Positions 33,510 through 44,231 of a stretch of 64,000 nucleotides of DNA are shown piece by piece. Source of the DNA: Blasia pusilla (lineage: Eukaryota; Marchantiophyta; Marchantiopsida; Blasiales); NCBI GenBank assembly GCA_050084515.1, contig CM114271.1, forward strand, positions 38,502,001 to 38,566,000, read 5' to 3'. Position 1 is the stretch's first letter, and every line of letters starts with the position of its first letter. The notes beneath the pieces were generated by a model that had not been told where the DNA came from, made no database searches, and worked only from the letters and a program-made list of their open reading frames with translations. The position numbers were made by a program, and so were the translations under genes.

Positions 33510-35560
33510 TTTCAGTTTCTCCAAGCACATGATTTTGACTCTAACTGTGGTCCGGAAAAAATTACATGGCAAATGTAAGTCCAATTCAAAACCAAAAAAA
33601 ACAAAAAAAATAAAATCTAGAAGGGCGTGGTAAGATTTATTAATAAAAAGGACTTGTGTACTTTTCATTTGTTCCTCATAAATGATATCGGCCTGAAACT
33701 TTTTTTTCTTCTCCATGGGAGTAGTCCCAACAACCTCACAAAATTTCATGGCTAATGTAAGTTCCACCCCAAGCCCCACAATAAAAATTTCTTTTAAGAC
33801 TTACATGACAATCTCGAGGTAGGAAAAATGGCTTGTGTACTTTTCATTTTTTCCCATATACATGATCTTTACCTGAGACTTGTTACACTTGTTCATAAGA
33901 GTGTTTAAAATCATTTTGAAAAAAAATTCAATTCAAATAGCTCTTCCATCCAAAGCCCAAAAAAAAGGTAAACCGAGACCCTCACGATAAGATTTACTAA
34001 GGAAAAATGACTTGTGCATTTTTTTATATTTTTCATCTAAATTTTATTGACCTCAACCTTTGTAGACATATTTCTTAGAGTGTTGAAAAACACCTTGCAA
34101 AGTTTCAAGTCGAATGGAACTTCCATCAAAAGCCCACAAATGGAGAAGTCATTCTAGACCCTTTTGTTACGATTGACCAAGGAAAAATAAATTCCGTACT
34201 TTTCATTTTTCTCATTGTAAATGATCTTGACCTAAAACTTTGTAGAAAAGTTTATAAGAGTGTTTTAGCCCAAATTTTAAAGTTTCAAGTCAAATGAAAT
34301 TTCCATACAAAGGTTAAAAATGAATAGGTCAATCTAGACCCTTACGATAAGATTTATAAAAGAAAATTGGCTTAAAAGTTTTTTCATCTTTTCCAAGTGT
34401 ATGATATGGACTTGAAACTTTTTAGAAACTTTTCTATAATTTTCTTAAACCACCTTGAAAATTTTAAAGTTATAAAGAACTTACATCCAAAGGCAAAAAA
34501 TGAAGAGTTCCAAACCCTTGCAACAAAGCTAAGGAAAAATGACTTTCATATGTTTCATCTTTTTAAGATATATGACCTAGGAATGAAACTTTATGGACAA
34601 GTTTATAAGTATGTTTAAAAAATCTTGTCAAATCATCGAAGAAAATGAAACTTCCACGGACAGGCAAGAAATAATTAGGTCATTCCAATCTTCCAACCCC
34701 TTGCGATAAGATTTATATAGGAAAAAAATGACTTGCAAGTTTCTCATCTTTTCCAGAGATATGATATGTACCTGAATCTTCATCAAAATGTTGAAAAGAG
34801 TGTCTTAGACCATCTTGCAAAGTTTCAAATCAAATGGAACTTCCATCCAAAGGTAAAAAATGAAGAGGTCATTCATACACTTGCGGTAAGGTTTAATACG
34901 GAAAAAGACTTGCATATTTTTCATCTTTTTCATGTACATGACGTGGATCTGAATTTTTTTAGAAAAGCTAATAAGAGTGTTTTCAAGCACCTTGCAAAGT
35001 TTCAAGTCAAATGGAGCTTCCATCGAAAGGTAAGAAATGAAAAGGTCATTCCTAACCCTTGTGACAAAATTTACTGAGAAAAAACGACTCAAAAGTTTAT
35101 CATCGTTTCCACTGATATGATCTTGACCCAATTTTTTTTTTTAAATAGAGTTTTTTAAAGCACCTTGCAAATTTTCAAGTCAAATGGAACTTCCATACAA
35201 AGGAAAGAAAATTAAAAAGGTCACAACAAGGTTTATTGAGAAAAAGGACTTGGATGTATTTCATTTTTTTCAAGTATATCGTTTTGACTAAAAACTTTGT
35301 GGGAAATTCAATTTGAGTGTTTCAAAGCACTTGGTAAATTTTCAAGTCAAATGAAACTAATGACGAGGTCATTCCATACCCTTGCGATAAGATTTACAAA
35401 GGAAGAATGACTTGCATATTTTGCTTCTTTTCCATGAATATGGTGTGGACCTCCAAATTTATAGAAAAATGTATAGTATTGTTTAAAAATACCTTGTAAA
35501 GACTAGAAATGAAAAGGCCTTTCCAATCCCTTGCGATAAGGTTTACAAGCTGCAGAGTTT
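33510..35560 (+). repeat. Satellite-like tandem array, period about 177 bp (about 11 units)
   Basis: Diverged units repeat the same order of words: gacttgcatatttttcatc, a tgatatggac-like word, gaaactttgtaga, aagagtgttt, caccttgcaaagtttcaagt, caaatggaacttccatc, aaaaatgaa, aggtcattc, cccttgcgataagatttac. The gacttg anchor recurs at about 33651, 33829, 34009, 34186, 34367, 34540, 34729, 34906, 35085, 35247 and 35408, spacing 161-189 bp. The short frames inside are by-products. The array is cut at about 35560 and resumes at about 38866. Confidence 0.9.
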
Positions 35561-35669
35561 CAGTTCTCAAGAGTCAACACCTACCATTGACAAATTGACC
35601 GTGTTGGGACGAAAACTCCTTTGAAATGAGCATGCCCCCTAGACGGTGCATGGGGTGGTTGAGGAGGTG

Positions 35670-35970
35670 GCGGTGGATCTCCTCATTGCGAATTTTCCTT
35701 TGGGTTTTGCTTGTGGGACAACAATCCGTCTGACACTGTCCCAGATTGGAATGTCCTGCTTTCGTACGACCAGATCGCGCTCTTGTTTTCTTTTGCCGAC
35801 GCGTATCTGAGTGACAAAGGTTGTTTCTTGGTCCTCACTGGAGCGAGCAGAGATGAGCTCTTCAACCTTCAGTGCATGAAGAGGTCGCTGAAGTGGAGGA
35901 CGGTGCAATCATGGGTAATTAAAAATGAGTATCCACTCCGATCGGCGACGAGTCAAGTCCGAGTAAGTCC
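35670..35970 (+). pseudogene. Amino-methyltransferase-like (DPPY-type, N6-adenine class) fragment
   Basis: The translation reads DLLIANFPLGFA, a one-base frame change, then LWDNNPSDTVPDWNVLL, SYDQIALLFSFADAYL and SDKGCFLVLTGASRDELF, and then WRTVQSWVIKNEYPL. A hydrophobic strand ending in N-F-P-L (where N/D-P-P-Y/F is expected), then a helix and a Lys/Gly-rich turn before a GCFLVLTG strand, is the layout of motifs IV to VI in class I amino-methyltransferases. The SAM-binding motif is not visible, so it is partial. Alternative: an unrelated Rossmann fragment. Inference only. Confidence 0.4.
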
Positions 35971-36070
35971 TCTTATTCAACGAATTGAGTCTAACATAAA
36001 TTCAACCCGTCGGATCCCAACAACTTGTGTCTGCGGTGTTGCAATCCATCGACAAGATGAGTCAAGTGAA

Positions 36071-36972
36071 CTAGAACATTTGTCCTGGTGGTTTTTTCCC
36101 TATGCCTGCCCAAGGATGATGGAGTGTATTCCACATCCTTATCTCCTCCCTCGGACAAACCAGACGCCTCCCGCTTTCGCTTCTCCCAAGTCTGTTGTCG
36201 GCTTGTGGAGTCTTTGTTACCTCATACTCCACATGAGTTTTCTTGGACAAGGATCTGGTCCGGCCCTCTTTCCCCGCTCGCCCGGACGATTCCGCCTCTT
36301 GCCTTGAAGACTCAACCTCTTTTCTGGAAGACTCGACCTCCAAATTCCTCGATCCCCTCGCCTTCCTCAAACCCGCTATGGATTTGTCTTTGGCGGTGAT
36401 GACCTTGCCCACCAACTCCGCTGTCTCGAGGGCTTGCTCCTCCGCATCTCCTTCGAAAAAATCATCAGGTTGCACGAAGTTCGGAATATCGTCCCTACCT
36501 GTAACCACTGCATCATACACCATGGGTAGATTTTTTTTTGTAATGTCCTCTGGGTCGTTGAAGTCCAACCAGATTGGACAATTGTTGACCTCCCAGTCGG
36601 ACATGCCCTGTCCCATCTCCATGTCGTACATGGAGAATGCCTCTCCATCAGGCGGAGAAGCCCACAATTTGCAAGGTGCCGGTAATTTTTTCCAGGATCT
36701 TGCATTCTTACAATTGATGAGGTACCTGTACACCATCCGCTGGGCAGCTCTTTGTCGAGATGACTCGGCCGCCTGGTCTTGAAGATCCCGCTTCTTCTTT
36801 GCAAAATCCCGTTTTTGGGCGTCTATTTCCTCATCGAGGTCTGCTTGAGGGAGGATGTGATTCTTGAACATCATCCTGAATCCTCGGTTTTTCGTGGGCT
36901 TATCTCTGATGTCATCAAGCCATAGTTCAAAATCTTCTGCAGCCTCTAGGTTTGGGGGGCTGGTATTCTGGC
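36071..36972 (-). CDS. Unknown coiled-coil ORF in the satellite insertion
   Basis: A minus-strand frame open from about 36972 (after a plausible ctgccag acceptor) to 36071. The first Met is at 36874. Upstream in-frame sequence (AEDFELWLDDIRDKPTKNRG) also looks coding, so the Met may not be the true start. The N-terminal part is a charged coiled coil (EEIDAQKRDFAKKKRDLQD). The middle is SDWEVNNCPIWLDFNDPEDI, and the C-terminal part has repeated SSRKEVESSRQEAESS-type heptads. No family is recognised. It is convergent with the methyltransferase-like fragment. It could be an accessory protein of a mobile element or a gene fragment. Confidence 0.45.
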
Positions 36973-37539
36973 AGGAGAGAGGAAGAGAGGAGAGTCTGTC
37001 TTAAAAAAAAGGGCCAAATCCGCCTCCTCTCTTCAAAAAAATTTGACATATTTGAAATTTTTGTTTGCTTTCAAATTCATGAAATCTTTAGAAGAGAGTA
37101 GGTAGTGGTCCACATTCGGGCCTTAAGAAACCTCCTTTTTTCAGGGGGCGAGAAACAAGTAGACATCATAAGACCACTACAAACATTTTTCCATCACTCT
37201 CCATGTGAGCCTAAGTTTTTTCACATTGCCTGTCTCAATCTATAGTAAGCTGTGCCCAGGGCTATTTTTTTTTTAGGACCATTGGCAAATAATGTGACCA
37301 GAAGTAGCAATCTCATCTCAATGAAAGGTTCAAATAAAGACCAACTTTGTGAAATGTGAACACAGGAGACGATAATTAAACCAAAAGATTGTTAGCTGTC
37401 TGGAGTAAAGAGAAACTGATGTCCCTTCATTTAGATCCTAAATCTGATAAACCGAGATGCTGCACCCCTCCCAACCCGTTGGAATTTTACAGGTTCCAAC
37501 TCTTGCAACCCTTCGGAATCAGCCCCCTTCACTTTTGGT

Positions 37540-38520
37540 CTACCAGGGAAAGAGTCCGACCACTCAAGCAGCCAATCTGTCGCAATCCGACACCTTGCTT
37601 GGAAATGGTTGAAAAGTTGTAGTGGTCAAAAAGTGAAAAGTTGCAACCCGTCGGAATCACACGGGTTGCAAAATAAACATTCTGAGTAGCTAGATGAACA
37701 CAATCCACAAGTCCAAAAAAAATTTTCAACAAACACCATTATCGGTTGAAAAAATCTCATCTTTTATTACCTCCAAAGGAACCTCGGAAATGTACATTTG
37801 ATCTAGTCTATGATTTCTTCAGCCTCGTCATCTACAAATTTACTCCTAACTCTCATAGGTTCCTGTACAAAAGGAATGTCCTGGGATACAAGTGGCTCCT
37901 CTGGCCGATTGTAGACGGGGATCGAAAATGTTGGCGAATTCGAGAGCCTTGGCCCCCCCTAGGTACACCATAACGGTCCCATGTAACCTGATTTGAGTCC
38001 CACCGCCTTCCTCGGCAGTATATCTTGTACGCTCCATCGTGACATCCATCCAGTATCAATATGTGCTCCGTCCTTGGAAATACCAAGATGGCAATCCCAC
38101 AGGTAGTAGGAATCCAACACGTCTGAGAGAAGAGAAGAAGCCTACGACTTGTTTGAAGATACTAGGGAAAGGAGCCGAAGTGAAGAAGCCTGCCAGAATG
38201 CTTCTAAAGTTGGACTAATAGGGAAAGAGTCCGATCACTCACATAGCCAACTTGTCAGAATCCAACAAGTTGCCTGGAAGTGGTTAAAAAGGTGCAGTGG
38301 TCAAAAAGTGAAAAGTTGCAAGCTGTGGAAATCCGATGGGTTGCAAAATAGAAGTCCTCGGAATACATAGATGATCACATTCAAAAAGACATAAAAGATA
38401 TTCAGCAAACTTTTAGAAACACCATCATCGTTCGAAAAAATCTTGTCCTTTATTACATCCGAAAGAACCTCGGAACTGTACATTTCATCTATTCTATGAA
38501 TTCTTTTGCCCTCATCATCA
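37540..38520. repeat. Direct repeat pair (about 37540-37840 and 38219-38520)
   Basis: Both copies read gggaaagagtccgaccactc or a close variant, then tggtcaaaaagtgaaaagttg, then gggttgcaaaat, then aacaccat and ttattac, and end at gaacctcggaa followed by a tgtaca word. They are about 680 bp apart. On the minus strand the second copy is open (DEGKRIHRIDEMYSSEVLSD) while the first has stops. Confidence 0.75.
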
Positions 38521-38575
38521 AATAAATCCCTACTCCAAACGTTGCAGTCAATTTGGGTCCTTGAGTTCTTTGAAC

Positions 38576-38884
38576 TCACTCGTCATTGTCCGAGAGCTCT
38601 TGCAAAATTACTGTCGGCCTTGCCCTCCCGATTTTCGGAATCGTGGGAAGTGACGATGGTGTCACTACCAATGGTGGGTCTGGAACCGGAGCTCTCGGCT
38701 TTGGAGGAGAGTTGTACGCCCCAACTAGCCTGTCGTAATCTACCTTTGCCTCCTTGCAAAGGTCAAACACTTGTTGCCTTCCCTCAAAGCAGAGAATGTT
38801 CCTGCCACTCTGCCAAGCGCCTCTGATACTCGCCCTTGAAAGGCCCACTAAGTCGAACACCAAGTCTTCAAAAGCATCTTGCAC
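38576..38884 (-). CDS. Short unknown ORF at the right edge of the insertion
   Basis: 102 codons on the minus strand. FEDLVFDLVGLSRASIRGAW is followed by a proline-rich stretch and the acidic end LQELSDNDE. No family is recognised. The first residues overlap the satellite junction at about 38866, so the real protein, if any, starts inside or is truncated by the junction. Confidence 0.3.
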   Translation of the reverse strand: MQDAFEDLVFDLVGLSRASIRGAWQSGRNILCFEGRQQVFDLCKEAKVDYDRLVGAYNSPPKPRAPVPDPPLVVTPSSLPTIPKIGRARPTVILQELSDNDE

Positions 38885-39440
38885 AATTTCAAGTCAAATG
38901 GAACTTCCACCCAAAGGTAAGAAATGAAAAGGTCATTCCAAACCATTGGGATGAAGTTTACTAAGAAAAAATGTATTAAAAGTTTATCATCCTTTCTTGA
39001 TATATGAATTGGACCTAAAACTTTGTAGACAAGTTTATAAAACCATTTTCATTCATCTCAAAAAGTTTCAAGTCGACCAGAGCTCCCATTCAAAAGTAAG
39101 AAATAAAAAGGTCATTTGAGATCTTTGCAATAAGATTTACTAAAGAGAAATGACTTGTGTATTTTTCATGTGTATATGGTTTGGACCTTAAGATTTGTAG
39201 AAATGTGTTTAAGAGTTTTTTAAATCACAATGCAAAGTTTCAAGTCAATTGAAACTTCCATACAAAGGCAAAATATGAAAAGGTCAATTGAGACCTATGT
39301 AATAAGGTTTACGAAGAAAAACATAACTTGCATATTTTTCATCCTTTCGAGGCATATGACATGGACTTGAAAGTATGGAGACAAGTTTATAAGAGTGTTC
39401 ACAAGAACCTTGAAAATTTTCAAATCAAATGGATTGATCC
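38866..39440 (+). repeat. Continuation of the roughly 177-bp satellite array (about 3 units)
   Basis: The same words as at 33510-35560 resume (tttcaagtcaaatggaactt at 38889, then aaaggtcattcc, ttcatcctttc and others) with anchors at about 38969, 39144 and 39329. The array ends near 39440 at unrelated sequence. Confidence 0.85.
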
Positions 39441-40470
39441 CTCCATGGTGACACATCACTTTCTAGCGCGTCTAAAACATTTAAATACGCATGGGACTCA
39501 AAAATAAACAATTAAGGGCGTTAAGGGGTAGTTAAGTTAGTAGATGGGAGAGAGGAGAGAGGAGGGGAGGGAGAGTCTTTTGATTTTCAAATTCAATGAT
39601 TTTTCACATTTTTTCATATAAATTTTTAAAAATATTTATCAAAAAAAGAATAGGCTTACAAATATTTCAAATCCCAATTAATTCTTCTAAATTTTTTCTT
39701 TCCCTTAAAATTTAAAAGTAAAAAATTATGAAATAAAAATACTCACAAAGTTAAAAAGGTTTTTTTTTTCTTTTAATGATCCTCTTTAAGGAAGTTGAGA
39801 TAAGGGATGGAAAGAAGGACGAGAGGGAGAGTATTTTATTTTTTAGACCGTTTAAGAGGAGAGATTAAATTTAATTAAAATTTTCCTATTTTGATGTATC
39901 CTTTTCTCAAAAAATTGTACGTATGTGGGGCTTAAGAAAAAAGGTCATCCCCAATTAATTATTGAAAAATTTTCTTTCCCTGGAAATTTGAGAATATATA
40001 GTTCATAGCCAATTTCTCTAGATCACTACCTGTCAACGAATCTTTAATCTTTGTAATCTTTAGAAAGTGAAACTAAAGAATAGTAGGAGAAAGATCATGT
40101 GTTGATTTAAAAAAATTTGCTCCAATAGCAAAGTTAGATGCATCAAAATTCATAATCTATAGAAGTAAGAATCATAGAATTGAAGAATTTGTCAAGAACA
40201 AACTTTATTCTTAAATTCTTGAAATCCTTTTTCTTGCTCTTTATCCTCAAGTTATGAAACTTATTTTGAAAATATAAAGGTAAAAGGTGTTGCAATGTGA
40301 GCATAATAATAAACGAAGCACCAAGAAATTAGCAAGTTGATTGAATGTGCAAAGTTTGGTAACATCCTTTGGGATTCGCCATTCTTGCCTATCCTTCATC
40401 TTTTCTTCTTCCATCTTAATCCCTTGTCTCCAAAAAATTTAACCCTTTGCTTCCAAAAGTTCAACTTTGA
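39440..40470. other. AT-rich sequence without a gene
   Basis: No open frame or splice-supported exon. A purine-rich tract lies at 39547-39575. Parts (about 39600-39980) share AT-rich words with the repeat at 50160-51190 but cannot be aligned securely. Confidence 0.4.
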
Positions 40471-40477
40471 TTTTTTA

Positions 40478-40820
40478 CAATAAAAATTATACTACACTAT
40501 GGACTCAATATTTCTCATAGAGATGTTTTGCAGATTTAATGGGTGTTTTACTAGAAGCAACAAAGATCTTCCTACGGGAAGAAAGTTCTATGTTCTCTTT
40601 AGTTGAAGGCTTCTACACTTGGATAGGAGTCATAGGACCTATATATCTTCTTTCATTTTTTCAATAAAAATTCTACTACACCATGGAATCAATATTTCTC
40701 ATAGATGTTTTGCAGACTTAATGGGTGTTTTACTAGAAGCAACACAGATCTTCCTACAAGAAGAAAGTTCTATGTTCTCTTTAGTTGAAGGCTTCTACAC
40801 TTGGATTGGAGTCATAGGAC
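40478..40820. repeat. 184-bp tandem repeat, two units, the second interrupted by a TIR element
   Basis: Unit 1 starts at 40478 and unit 2 at 40662 (caataaaaattctactacac). They share ttactagaagcaac, gaagaaagttctatgttctc and tttagttgaaggcttctaca. Unit 2 is broken at 40820 by the element 40821-41115. Its last bases (cataggacctatatatcttc) reappear after it at 41116. Confidence 0.9.
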
Positions 40821-41115
40821 CGAAGCCCATAGTTTGTCCCGGAAGCGCATTAAATGCGAGAGCCAGTACCTTCAACGGGCAGGGGCCACGGGTAGGTAGT
40901 TAAAAATGAATTTTGCAACTAAATAACAAAACCCCCTGTATAACACCGTGAAACGTTGGTAGTATAGTAGACAAGGTCATGGCGTACGGGTGCATTGACC
41001 CGGGTTTGAACTTGACTGCGCTCACCGTTTTGAAACTCCCCCCTCACTTGCTTGCCGGTGTCCAAGCTGCCCGCTCTCGCATTTAATGCGTTTCGGGGAC
41101 AAACTATGGGCTTGG
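40821..41115. mobile_element. 295-bp non-autonomous TIR element with 8-bp target-site duplication and tRNA-like core
   Basis: The 43-bp terminal inverted repeats (40821-40863 and 41073-41115) differ at three positions; the arm contains aagcccatagtttgtccc. The flanks are the direct 8-bp repeat cataggac (40813-40820 and 41116-41123), and unit 1 of the host tandem repeat shows the empty site. Inside, tggtagtatagtag (about 40957) and ggtttgaactt (41003-41013) resemble boxes A and B of a pol III tRNA promoter, 46 bp apart. An 8-bp duplication suggests hAT, while the long repeats are more Mutator-like; I leave it unclassified. Confidence 0.85.
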
Positions 41116-41123
41116 CATAGGAC

Positions 41124-44100
41124 CTATATATCTTCTTTCATTTTTTCAAAAAATTTTATTAGTATGTAAATGAATATGAATAAACTAGTGAAAAATTAGA
41201 TTGGGCCCCAAGTAAGTCTAGGATAGTTTGAGACAAAATTTTAATCATAACAGATTATTTCAAAAAGTGTGATTATTCTTGGGTGAAAATTATAGCATGA
41301 TTGGATTACAAAATTTTCTATTTTCCTCAAAAAAGGTTGAAATTTATATCCTTTAAAAAAATTGAGTAAGACTTTGGAATTGCATAAGTAGTTAAAGAGG
41401 GAAGAAAAAAATGTTGGAGATTAAAAAATCCTCTTTGGTTTAGCACCATTAATCTGAACAATGCATCATTAAGATGGCTTAGAAAAATTATATTCATAGA
41501 ATTGAAGAAAATAGATTTCTTGCACAATCAAATAGTTAGAGAATTGTAGTGGTAGTGGATTTTTGTATGTTCAATTTTCTTCCATGTTCAAGTTCCATTG
41601 AAGCTCTACTGTCGCCGCACGGACGGATTAGGCCACGTTGCACATTCAAGATTTATTCTATTTTCAGTGATTTTCTTGCATTGTGTTTTCTTATAAAAGA
41701 CCTAGTGGTTCTAGTAATTTATTTATTTATTAAAAAAAATTTGAACGATAATTTTTTTGTAGCATTAATGATTGGGATGTCATAGAATAGTAGATTAGAG
41801 TAGTTTTAACATTTTTTTTTGGAATGTTTTGTTTTTCAGTTACTCTTATTTCCTCGAATGTAAGTTAATTCTTTTAATGAAGGGTTGGATAGCCTAAATG
41901 GAAGATGTCATAATAAAACCTCTTCAATTCGTTCTTCGTTCTCTATCTGGTATAAAGGAGTATGCAATCTTAAGGAACTCCGACTAAAGCTTTGAATTTT
42001 CTTATTGGCATTGTGAAGCAAGACACTCAAGCTCTAGCCAATTTCCCAATAGCTACAAATACATTTGAATTAGAATATGTACCACAAGTTTACAAATCAT
42101 ATATACATTTAATCATCAACATTATCATTTGCTTGCTCTCTCATTGCATTAACTTAAATAGATGAGGCAGAAATTTGCAAATTACTAATAAAATAATATA
42201 AATAGATTTGTTAGAAAGACTAGGGCCCCTCATAATAGAGTGTAGACTTACTTTTGGTAGAAACTAAAAGTGATAAGAGAGTGGGTTGTACAATTTAAAA
42301 TCTAGAATACAAATTTTACCATGAGACGTGTGGCATAATTTAAGGTAGCATGTTACTAGATACATCAACAAGAGAGCCTCAAATCCATATGGTGTTGATA
42401 GTAGGGATGATAATTATAATTTTTTATTATCATGCTTTGTTGAGAAATGGAAAATGCATTATCGTTTGAATCTTGTCTAGATTGTGACTTGCTACATCTC
42501 TATGTTTTTTGATAAATAAACTCTTCTGAAAATCAGTTTTTTTCATATCTTCAATGCCTTCTATTTTGTTAAATTTACTAATTCAGTAATGCCTAAAACA
42601 TGCATAAGCTTGACATTGCTTTACAAAGCTATGTCGTAAGTGTAGAAGCTTGATGAATGTGAATTTTTACATTTATTTTTAATGATCTATCTTTAATCCT
42701 TATCTTGAAATTGGCTTACATATGGTATAATTTTCTCTATCGTATTATTTAAATAGGAGTAAAATTGATATTGAATTGTAAAAATTTACTAAATAAAATT
42801 AGGATTGTTACTAGTGACATCAGGTTTCTTGAGCCACATAGTGATTAATACTCTACAACGTAAGATGACTAGTAGTTCATGCTTCATAATCTAAATATCT
42901 TAGGATTGCATTTGAAATATAGGTGGAGGTCCTTGAAATTGAGACGTAAATCTTGGTTAGGCACTTGTTAGATATGTCACGTCTTTTAGGATAGATCGAC
43001 GGGTTTTGATAGAGCACCTTCGAAGACATTGGAGGACGGCCTCAAGAGGTCGAGGATGACAAGTTGAGGCTTTGGGTAACCTAAGAGAGCAAATTTCCCC
43101 ATCGTTTTGGCTCCTTTGGAGATATATTGAAAAATTTACTATTTCAGGTAAGTTGTCATCAGAATTAGAATAAAATTTCCACTTTTGGAATTGGCTCTTG
43201 ACACCCTACAGTAGGTCAAGAGCCAAAGAGGTGACCTGCGAGCATAAGGTACCATAGAAAGAGTTTGGGAGAGGGAAGGGGATATACCCAAAGAGAGAGA
43301 GCCTTAGAACTCATTCTCTCTTTTTTGAACCTCTTGGCATGAGGCGGTGCAACTATGGTATACATAACCTTGCGAGTAATCCAAGTCTCTCACTAGGAGA
43401 GTAGGTTTGGTTTGACATAAGAGAGAGATGGAGTTTATGTACACATTGTGAGATATGTAAGTGCTTGTGATTTATTGGAAATATTTTGGTACACGATCAT
43501 CTAGATGCCATGAGAGAGTATGATATATTGTGTGTTAGCGTGTGTATTCGGTGACATCAACGTATATTATGTTGTTATGTGTATGTGCACGACGAATTCA
43601 CAGTCAAGTTTTCTAAGTTGAAAAAGACAACATATCTTGTAATTTTTGGTCCATGATAAAGAAACTCAATATATAAAGTTTGATTGCTATTCCACTCCAT
43701 CATCAAAGTTAGAAGTTGTATTTGAGATGTCAAAAAAGTTCTTTGTGGATCTTGCATGATGTCATAGGGAGAACAAATGTGCCTCTAAACTCGATGCGAG
43801 ACAAAATACTCCCACTAGAGGTTTTGTCCAATTTATGGACTTGGCTTCCATATTATGTCATTTGAGTATTAGAGATAAGCTAAGGATTATTTTGTCCAAA
43901 TTTCATTGTGTTACAAGAACTCGTTGTTGAAATTTGAATTACTTATGGATTTCATACCTATGTGATGACGATAGTTAGAAAGGATTCTTCACGAGCCCTC
44001 TATTTCATTCATGAGACTTAAAGTCGAACATAACTTTAAAATATGTAGTTGGGGCATAAACAAGCCTACCATTCTATCTTTGGGTTATAAATACCTGCAT

Positions 44101-44230
44101 TTCCATATTGAAATTAGTAGTTTTCTTGCTTACGAGACTGAAAGATTTCACGAAGCAGATGACGGGAATCGCTACACATAAGCTTTTTCACGAAACTGCT
44201 TTGGATCTCTCTCACTCCGTGCCCATGGGG
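41124..44230. other. AT-rich interval without a supported gene
   Basis: Only short chance frames. 43,200-43,560 holds a purine-rich run and words like aggtcaagagccaaagaggt that look like LTR-type sequence, and 43,740-43,860 reads for a short way like decayed coding sequence. Neither could be assigned. Confidence 0.4.
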
Positions 44231-44231
44231 C

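Larger units (their letters stand above)
35565..38865. other. 3.3 kb segment interrupting the satellite array
   Basis: Satellite sequence stops at about 35560 and resumes in mid-unit at about 38866. The segment carries an amino-methyltransferase-like fragment on +, an open frame of about 300 codons on -, a pair of direct repeats of about 300 bp, and a third open piece at 38884-38576 on -. No terminal repeats or target-site duplication were seen, and about 100 bp of a unit seems missing at the junction. It may be an unclassified mobile element. Confidence 0.5.

Noticed and set aside
36243-36782. 179-codon plus-strand frame in the satellite insertion
   Set aside because: It lies antisense to the more protein-like minus-strand coiled-coil frame and has no domain.
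33510-39440. CRISPR-like array
   Set aside because: Units are long, diverged and contiguous, without short identical repeats and unique spacers. This is a eukaryotic satellite.
40950-41030. A functional tRNA gene
   Set aside because: Only box A- and box B-like words are present. No cloverleaf or acceptor stem can be formed.
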